From Onstottus_B sp035558335 (GTDB lineage Bacteria > Acidobacteriota > Blastocatellia > UBA7656), in contig DATMCM010000721.1 in the NCBI GenBank assembly GCA_035558335.1, forward strand, positions 1 to 14,280: DNA of 14,280 nucleotides, in the 5' to 3' direction. The notes under the pieces were generated by a model. The model did no database searches, was not told the DNA's origin, and saw nothing but the letters and a program-made list of their open reading frames with translations. The translations under genes were made by a program, and so were the position numbers. Shown in pieces: positions 7,183-13,761 of this stretch (position 1 is the first letter of the stretch; each line of letters begins with the position of its first letter).

Positions 7183-7700
7183 CTTACCTCCAGTATGAAT
7201 TGACGAACGGTTGAAGCTGCCGATCGGTTGTCTTATCCAGATGGAGTTGATCGCGGATCAACTGCTTCACCATAACTTCCTGTGACTTTCTGCCTTCTGC
7301 GCACGAAGTCTGCGCATCCAGCAGTGACTCACATGCGAATTGTATTTTGAACTGCGAGGATCATTCTTTCTGTTTCTTGCAGAAAAGTTTCTTATCTTGC
7401 TGCTAACAAACACCGGCTGGCAGGGAGTGACTTACTCAGAATATCAACAAGGTCGAAAGGCTGCTGCGATGTTTAGCCTGGCGAAATGGCTGCAAACACA
7501 GACGAGGGGTAGAGCCGGAACATAGGCTATTCTTGCTGCTGATAGGCGAAGCGCTGGGTTTCTATGGCAAGATTCGAGGCATCGGCGGGCAGGCTCTCAA
7601 TAACTCACCTCGTTAGGGATCTCCAACTAAAAGTCTGGCGTCATCCCGCAAGCATCTGAACGCCGTTCGTAACCTGGGCAAGTGAAAGCCAAACAAGTGC
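7183..7700. other. 518-base stretch without a convincing gene
   Basis: The left end (7183-7300) is the upstream region of the secreted-protein gene and holds the inverted repeat at 7245-7263. From 7300 to 7700 I see only short plus-strand fragments. One is a TTG-initiated frame of 61 codons (7340-7525). Another is a different-frame run reading LLLIGEALGFYGKIRGIGGQ that ends at a stop near 7613. Neither has a ribosome binding site, and I recognise no family. The second lies in another frame directly after the first, so a decayed gene is possible but not shown. I found no terminator or RNA gene. Confidence 0.4.
7245..7263. promoter_or_regulatory. Perfect 8-base inverted repeat, possible operator for the secreted-protein gene
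   Basis: AGTTGATC-GCG-GATCAACT: two 8-base arms around a 3-base centre, ending 62 bases upstream of the start codon of the 6706-7182 gene. Read on the minus strand, TTGATC within the repeat could be a -35 box, with GATAAG 18 bases further on as a weak -10, so a protein bound here would overlap the promoter. The symmetry is directly visible; the operator and promoter roles are inferred. Confidence 0.4.
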
Positions 7701-8102
7701 TCAATGATCGAACTCCTCGCCAAACATGGGAAGGCCGCTCTTCGACGATTCCCGCGAAGCTTCGTCCTGAATGACGTCCCAGTGCTCGACCAGAATTCCA
7801 TCCTTGATGCGAAGGATGTCCGCTGCAATCCAGTTCACCGGCTGGCCGAAGCCCGAAAATCGCCCGTGCACGATCACGAAATCTTTTTCAGCCAGAATCG
7901 TTCCCGATTCATACTTAAGCGTGGGCGGCATGCTCTTTATGAGATTGAACAGGCCGTCGCGACCGGGCTCGATATGAGCGCTGTGCTGGATATAGTTGGG
8001 CGACCAATAGCGCTCAGCGGCTGCATAGTCCCTCTTATTGAAGAGCGTATCGAAGGCCTCAAGGACAAGCGCTTTGTTTTTCGATTCAATCGACTGATTC
8101 AT
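7701..8102 (-). CDS. SnoaL-like / NTF2-like family protein
   Basis: A 133-residue protein of the SnoaL/NTF2-like alpha+beta barrel superfamily, which covers polyketide cyclases, ester cyclases and many proteins of unknown activity. Evidence: the N-terminal helix NKALVLEAFDTLFNKRDYAAAERYW, then SPNYIQHSAHIEPGRDGL, VIVHGRFSGFGQPVNWIAADILRIKDG and the closing ILVEHWDVIQDEASRESS, all typical of the SnoaL branch. I start at the ATG at 8100-8102, with AGGGG 7 bases ahead, rather than at the earlier in-frame codon at 8147, which adds 15 residues (MPRVWFHLWFLRGTK) foreign to the family. It lies 69 bases after the first SDR gene and is probably the last gene of the sigma-54-linked operon. Catalysis is not assured; many members act on small hydrophobic or polyketide-like substrates. 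Confidence 0.88.
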   Translation of the reverse strand: MNQSIESKNKALVLEAFDTLFNKRDYAAAERYWSPNYIQHSAHIEPGRDGLFNLIKSMPPTLKYESGTILAEKDFVIVHGRFSGFGQPVNWIAADILRIKDGILVEHWDVIQDEASRESSKSGLPMFGEEFDH

Positions 8103-8171
8103 TTTTGTTCCCCTAAGAAACCAAAGATGGAACCACACACGCGGCAAACTGAGTTCCGATCTAAGAACTCT

Positions 8172-8918
8172 CTACTGGGCTGTTTTGCCGCCGTCCACCA
8201 GGTACGACGCACCGGTGACGAACGACGCCTTGTCGGACGCGAGAAAGACGATGATCTCAGCGATCTCTTCGGGTCTTCCTACTCGTTTGAGCGGAACGGT
8301 CGCCGCCAAACCCGCCTTTCTTTCGTCAGTACCGGTGAAGCGGTTCAGCATCCCAGTCTCGATTGGACCTGGAGCGACCATGTTAATTCGCACCCCTGAC
8401 GAGGCGGCTTCGAGTGCGGCCGACTTGGTCAGTCCTTCGACCGCATGCTTGCTCGCCGAGTATATGGACGCGCCAGCAGCACCAGTATGACCGTAGGTGG
8501 ACGACACGTTGACGATGCTGCCGCTTCCCTGGGCAAGCATAACCCGCATTTCGTGCTTCATGCTGAGCAGCGTACCCAGGACGTTTGTGTCGAAGGTCGC
8601 GGCGTAGGTTTCTGCAGTCTGTTCCGTCACCGGGCCGGGTGTGCCTTCGGTTCCAGCGCAATTGACAGCAGCATCCAGACGACCAAAGCGCGCGACAGTC
8701 TTATCGATCAGGCTGCGCAAGTCATCCTCGTGGCGCACGTCGGAACGCACAAACTCGGCTTCGGCGCCCAGCTCGCGAAGTTCGGCAACCAGTTTTTGAC
8801 CCTCTTCATCGCGCCGGCCGGAGACGACAAGTCTCGCGCCCTCATTCGCGAAGGCCAATGCTGTGGCGCGTCCGATACCGGTCAGTGCGCCGGTGATCAA
8901 AACAACCTTCTTCTTCAT
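8172..8918 (-). CDS. Short-chain dehydrogenase/reductase (classical SDR)
   Basis: A 248-residue NAD(P)-dependent oxidoreductase. Cofactor motif TGALTGIGRA (9-18) with the beta2 end VVSGRRDEEG (32-40); the Arg pair suggests NADP(H) preference. Then D60 of RSDV, VNCAG (85-89, a Cys variant of NNAG), Asn112 of FDTNVLG, catalytic Ser140 in IVNVSS, Tyr153-x-x-x-Lys157 in YSASK, VAPGPIET (181-188), and the terminal FVTGASYLVDGGKTAQ. The start I give (ATG at 8916-8918) has AAGGAGA 5 bases upstream; the in-frame upstream start at 8957 adds 13 residues without a site. It follows the second SDR gene by 46 bases and precedes the SnoaL gene. The substrate cannot be read from the sequence. Confidence 0.93.
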   Translation of the reverse strand: MKKKVVLITGALTGIGRATALAFANEGARLVVSGRRDEEGQKLVAELRELGAEAEFVRSDVRHEDDLRSLIDKTVARFGRLDAAVNCAGTEGTPGPVTEQTAETYAATFDTNVLGTLLSMKHEMRVMLAQGSGSIVNVSSTYGHTGAAGASIYSASKHAVEGLTKSAALEAASSGVRINMVAPGPIETGMLNRFTGTDERKAGLAATVPLKRVGRPEEIAEIIVFLASDKASFVTGASYLVDGGKTAQ

Positions 8919-8964
8919 GAGACTCTCCTTAGTACGTTGGTTTGCGTTCACGCCCAACCGCTGG

Positions 8965-9708
8965 TTAGGCGTTGGTGCCGCCGTCCACGGTCAGGTTCGC
9001 GCCGGTGATGTATGACGCCTCCGGACCTGCCACGAACGCGACCAACGCGGCAACCTCCTCAACATGCCCGTAGCGGTCGAGCGCTGTGTTGGCCTTCTGA
9101 GGCACCGACCAATCGCCCGCGGCCGGATTTAGATCCGTGTCGATCGGACCAGGCTGGACGTTGTTGACCGTGATGCCCCGGCTCCCCACCTCTCTGGACA
9201 ACCCCTGAGTGAACATCTTGACGGCTCCCTTCGTCGCCGAATAGGGCACTAGCCCGGGCACCATCACTCGCTCGCCCACGGATGAGCCGATCATAATGAT
9301 GCGGCCGCCGCTCTTCATTTGCTTCAACGCCGCTTTCGTCGCGATGAAGGTGCCGCGGACGTTGATGTCGATCAGGCGGTCCAGCTCCTCCAGCGTGGTC
9401 TCCTCGAACGTCTTAGGAATGGCCGTGCCGGCATTGTTCACAAGCACGTCAAGTCGGCCGAACGTCGCGACCGTCTTTTCAACTGCGGCTTCGACGGCGC
9501 CGGCATCAGCGGCGTCAGCCTGAATTGCGATCGCCTTTCGGCCGGCGCTTTCGATCTCCTTGACGACCGATGCGGCCGCCTCTGCACCTTTCGTGTAAGT
9601 GATGGCCACGTTCGCTCCGTCCGCAGCCAGACGCTTGGCGATCGCGGCACCGATGCCTCGCGACCCGCCCGTAATGAGTGCAATCTTTCCTTCCAGTTTC
9701 TTAGACAT
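8965..9708 (-). CDS. Short-chain dehydrogenase/reductase (FabG-like classical SDR)
   Basis: A 247-residue classical SDR with the full motif set: TGGSRGIGAA (13-22), D65 of QADAAD, NNAGTA (91-96), Asn116 of DINVRGT, catalytic Ser143 in IGSS, Tyr156-x-x-x-Lys160 in YSATK, VQPGPIDTDL (184-193) and YITGANLTVDGG near the C-terminus. It is close to 3-oxoacyl-ACP reductase or glucose 1-dehydrogenase-like sequences, but those labels are often nominal. AGGAGA precedes the ATG by 6 bases. It lies 18 bases after the STAS gene and 46 bases before the other SDR gene. The two SDRs clearly differ from each other, so they look like distinct enzymes rather than a recent duplication, perhaps acting in successive or opposite redox steps. 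Confidence 0.93.
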   Translation of the reverse strand: MSKKLEGKIALITGGSRGIGAAIAKRLAADGANVAITYTKGAEAAASVVKEIESAGRKAIAIQADAADAGAVEAAVEKTVATFGRLDVLVNNAGTAIPKTFEETTLEELDRLIDINVRGTFIATKAALKQMKSGGRIIMIGSSVGERVMVPGLVPYSATKGAVKMFTQGLSREVGSRGITVNNVQPGPIDTDLNPAAGDWSVPQKANTALDRYGHVEEVAALVAFVAGPEASYITGANLTVDGGTNA

Positions 9709-9726
9709 TGTGGTTCTCCTATTCCT

Positions 9727-9984
9727 TTAATCTCGCTCTTTGCCGATCCAATCGCGTATGTAGGGCGAGCAGTTGAGAATCGTGGCACCTCGTTCTTCAC
9801 AAGTTCCGAGGAAGCGAACAATCTCCACATCGACTAAGGTCACTTCCTCCAGGTCCAATGTGATTGCTGGTCCGCTCTCGCGAATCTGTTTCTCTAGCTC
9901 CTCCAAATGCTCCGCCCGCATCCGACCTATTAGTTGAATCGTTGTGCTGTGCCCATCCGAGGCTTTTTCGATTCTTAAAGTCAT
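9727..9984 (-). CDS. Short STAS-domain protein without the canonical phospho-Ser
   Basis: An 85-residue single STAS-like domain. Visible elements: beta strand TTIQLIGRMRAEHLEELEKQI, then AITLDLEEVTLVDVEIVRFLG, which aligns with the central strand and helix of anti-anti-sigma factors (usual pattern LDLS...DSSGL), and a C-terminal ILNCSPYIRDWIGKE. Where SpoIIAA-type proteins have the phosphorylated Ser after Asp, this one has D52-V53, so a partner-switch by Ser phosphorylation is unlikely. GAGAGAAG is the best upstream ribosome site. It is the first gene after the sigma-54 promoter, with a predicted leader of about 25 bases, and lies 18 bases before the FabG-like SDR gene. It may be a binding or scaffolding subunit; its function is unknown. 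Confidence 0.85.
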   Translation of the reverse strand: MTLRIEKASDGHSTTIQLIGRMRAEHLEELEKQIRESGPAITLDLEEVTLVDVEIVRFLGTCEERGATILNCSPYIRDWIGKERD

Positions 9985-10019
9985 TCGCGTCTTCTCTCGC
10001 TCTGCTCATTTGAACCGAG

Positions 10020-10035
10020 TGCAATGACAGTGCCA
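10020..10035 (-). promoter_or_regulatory. Sigma-54 (-24/-12) promoter for the STAS-SDR-SDR-SnoaL operon
   Basis: Minus-strand sequence TGGCACTGTCATTGCA matches the RpoN consensus TGGCAC-N5-TTGCA at all fixed positions, with invariant GG (10033-10034) and GC (10021-10022) at the right spacing. The predicted transcription start is near 10009, 25 bases before the STAS start codon at 9984. The gene just upstream encodes a sigma-54 activator. The match is directly visible; promoter activity is inferred. Confidence 0.85.
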
Positions 10036-10085
10036 TCTGGAATCCTTTGAATGACAGGCCTTTAAGCACTCGGGCTGTGCTGCTC

Positions 10086-10103
10086 TTTCGGCATATGCTG
10101 AAA
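10086..10103. promoter_or_regulatory. Near-perfect 18-base palindrome, candidate activator (enhancer) site
   Basis: TTTCGGCATATGCTGAAA is symmetric apart from one pair (G/T at the fifth position from each end). Its centre lies about 85 bases upstream of the predicted start of the sigma-54 promoter, within the usual range for enhancer-binding proteins, which bind as dimers to such dyads. A further TTTCGGC half-site follows directly at 10104-10110, 18 bases on. Binding by the adjacent PAS activator or the NtrC-type protein is inferred. Confidence 0.5.
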
Positions 10104-10251
10104 TTTCGGCTTGGAATCATCGGCATCTGCGTCGCATTGGATTACGGCAACCCACGGCACGAGGGGCTGTTGAAGTACGTATCGATAGCAATAAACGTTG
10201 AGCGAGCGGCTATCCGAGAAGATGCTTTCGCTGCTTAAGGAGGGAGGGGAA

Positions 10252-12216
10252 TCAGGAGGTCTTGAAACGGTGTCGGTTGATCCGCAGTTTTCTGATCTTT
10301 GATTCGAGCGTCTGCCTGGGAATGCCCAGCTTGGCGGCGGCGCCAGTTGGACCCGCGATTACGCCCTCGGTTTCCCGCAATGCGGTTTCAATCATTTCTT
10401 TTTCACGCTCGACAAGGTTAGCGATCAGCGGAACACCCGTCGCTTCCGACTTGGGAGTCACCGGCGTAAGCCAGGTTTCATCTACACAAAAGGTGTCTCC
10501 GTCGCACAGGATTACTGCGCGTTCAATTACATTCTGCAGCTCGCGAATGTTGCCCGGCCAGTCATAAGCCTGGAACACCTCTAATGTTTTCCTGGTTATG
10601 TTTCGAATCTTTTTACCAACTGTTTGGGCATAACGATCGATCAGGTATTTGACTAACAACGGAATATCGTCAACCCGTTCCCGCAGGGCCGGTACGCGAA
10701 TCGGGAAAACGTTGAGACGGTAGAACAAATCCTGACGGAACGTGCCTTCAGCAACGGTTGCGCTCAAGTCCCTATTCGTAGCTGCAAGTACTCGCACGTC
10801 CACCGAAACCGTTTGGTTGCCACCCACGCGTTCGAATTCCCGCTCTTGCAGGACTCGCAGCAAGGCAACCTGCGCTTCCGATGGGAGTTCACCGACTTCA
10901 TCCAGAAAAATTGTTCCGCCGTCGGCCGATTCAAAGCGTCCCAGACGCCGCTGTGCTGCTCCCGTGAAGGAGCCTTTTTCATGGCCGAACAGTTCGGAGG
11001 CAATTAGCGAAGGCGGAATAGCCGCGCAGTTCATTCGAATGAACGCCCGCGTCGAACGCTTAGACCGATTGTGAATGGCGCGAGCAATAAGTTCCTTTCC
11101 TGTTCCGGTCTCGCCTAAGATCAGCACCGTCGAATCCAACGGAGCAACTTTCGAGACTTGCGTGAGTACCTGGCGCAGTGCTTTGGAGGAGCCGACGATT
11201 TCCTCGAACATCGAAGAGCGTTCGATCTCTTCCCGTAACGCGACGTTTTCGTTTCGCGTCCTGTCTTCGGTGCGTTTGCGATCGTCGATGTCGGTTCCCG
11301 TCGCATACCAGCGGACGAGGCGTCCCTGTTCATCGTGGAAAGGATTGTAACGGATGAGGAACCAACGATACTGACCATCCTTCCGCAGCGCTCGTTGTTC
11401 GATTTCAAACGGGACGCCGCGTGCAAGGGCCGCCCGGCGCTCTTCCCGCAGCCTCTCGAGATCCTCCGGATGAAAGATTCGTGCGCGAAAGTCCGAGGTA
11501 ATCAGATCCTCCAGGGTGAGACCGGTATAGTCGAGGACTGCCTGGTTCGCGTAGATTGGAGAGCCGTCCGGCTCCTGGACGACAATGGCCTGGGGTATGG
11601 CGTCGGTAATCCGGCGAAGTTCCCGTTCCTCTTGCCGCAACTTCTCTTGCGCTTGCTTGAGGTCGTCAATGTCGGTATTGGTTCCATACCATCGGACAAT
11701 CTCGCCGGACTCGTCTTGCAACGGTTCTACTCGGATGAGGAACCGGCGGTAGGCTCCGTCGTGACGTCGGAGGCGCACTTCGATTTCTCCGCCTGCTCCA
11801 GAAGCTACTAGCGTCCGCCACTCGTCCAGCCACTTCGACAGGTCTTCGGGATGAATAGCGACTTTACACCCCACTCGCTTTACTTCTTCTTGAGATAGAC
11901 CCGTGTAGTCGCTCCATCGCTGGTTAACAAACTCGTTGGAACCATCTGGCCGGTTGCACCAGGCGAGCGTGGGGATCGTGTCGATGATCTTTCGGAGTTC
12001 AGCCTCCGATTTCTTCGCCTCGTCGTATGCCTTCTCTAAATCCTCTCTGGTTCGGTATTGCTCGGGGGCATTGCCGATGTCATTCCCGCCAGACGTCAAG
12101 GGAGGTCCAGCGCGCTCATCCTCCCTCTTCGCAGGGTCGTTGAAGTTTGTTTCGCTATGAGATTCCCGTGCCTTTATCACTTCTGCATCGTCTCCTCTTG
12201 CAGCGCAGACACTCAC
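10252..12216 (-). CDS. PAS-PAS sigma-54-dependent transcriptional activator (Fis-type HTH)
   Basis: A 654-residue enhancer-binding protein with sensing by PAS domains rather than a receiver. After a polar N-terminus and a helix (about 55-78), PAS1 spans about 75-187 and PAS2 about 198-313, each ending in the PAC-like RWYGTNTDIDD or RWYATGTDIDD and both containing HPEDL. A coiled linker leads to the AAA+ domain (about 335-560): Walker A GETGTGKE (368-375), GSFTGA sigma-54 contact loop (415-420, Ser for the usual Ala), Walker B GGTIFLDE (433-440) and WPGNIREL. The C-terminal HTH is about 620-650 (TGAAAKLGIPRQTLESKIRKL). No His or Cys points clearly to haem or flavin. The start is uncertain: the GTG at 12214-12216 has weak support, and a GTG at 12178-12180 preceded by AGAGGAG is a good alternative. 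It probably activates the operon just downstream. Confidence 0.93.
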   Translation of the reverse strand: MSVCAARGDDAEVIKARESHSETNFNDPAKREDERAGPPLTSGGNDIGNAPEQYRTREDLEKAYDEAKKSEAELRKIIDTIPTLAWCNRPDGSNEFVNQRWSDYTGLSQEEVKRVGCKVAIHPEDLSKWLDEWRTLVASGAGGEIEVRLRRHDGAYRRFLIRVEPLQDESGEIVRWYGTNTDIDDLKQAQEKLRQEERELRRITDAIPQAIVVQEPDGSPIYANQAVLDYTGLTLEDLITSDFRARIFHPEDLERLREERRAALARGVPFEIEQRALRKDGQYRWFLIRYNPFHDEQGRLVRWYATGTDIDDRKRTEDRTRNENVALREEIERSSMFEEIVGSSKALRQVLTQVSKVAPLDSTVLILGETGTGKELIARAIHNRSKRSTRAFIRMNCAAIPPSLIASELFGHEKGSFTGAAQRRLGRFESADGGTIFLDEVGELPSEAQVALLRVLQEREFERVGGNQTVSVDVRVLAATNRDLSATVAEGTFRQDLFYRLNVFPIRVPALRERVDDIPLLVKYLIDRYAQTVGKKIRNITRKTLEVFQAYDWPGNIRELQNVIERAVILCDGDTFCVDETWLTPVTPKSEATGVPLIANLVEREKEMIETALRETEGVIAGPTGAAAKLGIPRQTLESKIRKLRINRHRFKTS

Positions 12217-12390
12217 ACATAGATGCTCATTTCCAAATAGCTCTCACAAGCATAGAAAGTGATTGTACCAAGAACCACCTTCGCAATTGAACTGCAAACG
12301 ATTTGCGGGTGACGTCAAGCAGCTTGTGTAAAAGCTCAAAGTGATCGATTCTCCCAGTCCAAGTTAAAATGAAGTGAGTGATTCATCGGC

Positions 12391-13761
12391 TCAAATCTCC
12401 AGTGCGGGATCTTCGGCGCGATATTCATCAAGCTTGCGGTAGAGTGTCTTGCGGTCGACCCGGAGGATCTCAGCCGCGCGCAACTTGTTCCCCGCGGTCT
12501 CGCGCAGAGTCTCGAGGATGTAATCGCGCTCCAGCTCGCGGAGACTTAACCGCCGCTCACGGCCACGAGCGATCAGCGCTGCAGTAGCGCCACCTGATTG
12601 AATCCGCTCAGGCAAGTCGGACGTCTGTAAGATAGCTCCAGCCGCCATCGCCACGCCGCGCTCTATGGCATTTTCCAATTCACGCACGTTGCCCGGCCAA
12701 TCGTAGGCCGTCAACATTCCCAACGCCTCTGCCGAAACATCAAGCGGCGGCAAGCCGGACGCTTCGGCCGTCTTGGCGATGAAATGTTCAACCAGCAGCG
12801 GAATGTCGAATCGGCGCTCGCGCAATGTCGGCACACGCAGATGGATGACGTTCAGCCGCCAGTAGAGGTCTTCGCGAAACCTTCCAGCACGCATCTCTTC
12901 TTCCAGGTCGCGGTTTGTGGCCGCAACGACACGCACCTTGATTTCGCGCTCACGATCTTCACCGACGCGCCGCACAGCGCCCTCTTGCAGGACGCGAAGC
13001 AATTTCGGCTGCAAGGCTAGAGGTAAATCCCCGATCTCATCCAGGAATATCGTCCCTTTGTCAGCGGCTTCAAAAAGGCCCGGCCGCGCCTGCCTTGCGC
13101 CGGTGAAGGCTTGTCCGGTGTGTCCGAACAACTCGGATTCGATCAACTCAGCGGGAATGGCAGCACAATTGACTGGCACAAAAGCGCCGGGTCTTCCGGA
13201 TGATTCATGTACGGCGCGAGCGACCAGTTCTTTGCCGGTCCCTGATTGGCCAGCGATTAAGACCGTGCTGGTATTCCGTGCGGCACGAGTGATTAGCTCG
13301 AACAGTTCGCGCATGGGCCGCGATGCGCCGATGATGCGCGCCGGCGCGGTGGGCAATTCACGCCGCAGGCGCGCCTGCTCTCGCTGTGGCGCGCTCTTCA
13401 AAAGCGCCGCCTCGACGAGTTGAAGCAATTCCCCGGTCTCAAACGGCTTAGTCAGGTATTGAAACGCGCCGGCTTTGATCATTTGCACGGCCTGCTCGAC
13501 CGAGCCGAATCCTGTGATGACGAGCACAGGAATCTCGGCACGTTGCTCCCGCAGTGCCTGGAGCAGCGCGTCGCCCTTTGAGCCGGGCATCTGCACGTCG
13601 GTAATCACAAGGTCGATGGGTTTGCGCTCGCGCCTGATGTGTTCCAGCGCCGACGCGCCGTCGACCGCAACCATGATCTCGTAGCCGGCGGTTTCCAGCT
13701 CCTCCTGCAAGAGGTCGCGCATGTCAGCGTCATCTTCGGCGATGAGCAACCGTTCGTTCAT
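12391..13761 (-). CDS. NtrC-family response regulator (receiver, AAA+, Fis-type HTH)
   Basis: A 456-residue two-component activator. The receiver (about 4-120) is intact: D10-D11, phospho-acceptor D55 in VITDVQMPG, T83 and K105-P106. The AAA+ domain (about 142-370) has Walker A GQSGTGKE (171-178), Walker B GTIFLDEIGD (236-245), ATNRDL and WPGNVREL. The HTH (about 407-445) reads GNKLRAAEILRVDRKTLYRKL. The sigma-54 contact loop is QAFTGA (217-222): Gln replaces the first Gly of GAFTGA, while the Phe-Thr-Gly-Ala core is kept. GGAGG lies 4 bases before the ATG, which overlaps the kinase stop as ATGA, so the pair is translationally coupled and the upstream kinase is its likely partner. Target genes are unknown; it could also bind at the sigma-54 promoter found downstream. 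Confidence 0.95.
   Translation of the reverse strand: MNERLLIAEDDADMRDLLQEELETAGYEIMVAVDGASALEHIRRERKPIDLVITDVQMPGSKGDALLQALREQRAEIPVLVITGFGSVEQAVQMIKAGAFQYLTKPFETGELLQLVEAALLKSAPQREQARLRRELPTAPARIIGASRPMRELFELITRAARNTSTVLIAGQSGTGKELVARAVHESSGRPGAFVPVNCAAIPAELIESELFGHTGQAFTGARQARPGLFEAADKGTIFLDEIGDLPLALQPKLLRVLQEGAVRRVGEDREREIKVRVVAATNRDLEEEMRAGRFREDLYWRLNVIHLRVPTLRERRFDIPLLVEHFIAKTAEASGLPPLDVSAEALGMLTAYDWPGNVRELENAIERGVAMAAGAILQTSDLPERIQSGGATAALIARGRERRLSLRELERDYILETLRETAGNKLRAAEILRVDRKTLYRKLDEYRAEDPALEI

Noticed and set aside
7567..7582. Sigma-54-like sequence on the minus strand (ATGCCTCGAATCTTGC)
   Set aside because: The essential GG of the -24 element is absent, and the nearest downstream gene is almost 400 bases away.
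7704..8399. Plus-strand ORF of 231 codons
   Set aside because: Antisense to the SnoaL-like gene and the end of an SDR gene; the translation looks random.
12294..12306. GCAAA-CGA-TTTGC dyad upstream of the PAS activator
   Set aside because: The arms are only 5 bases, so it is likely to occur by chance; no linked promoter motif was found.
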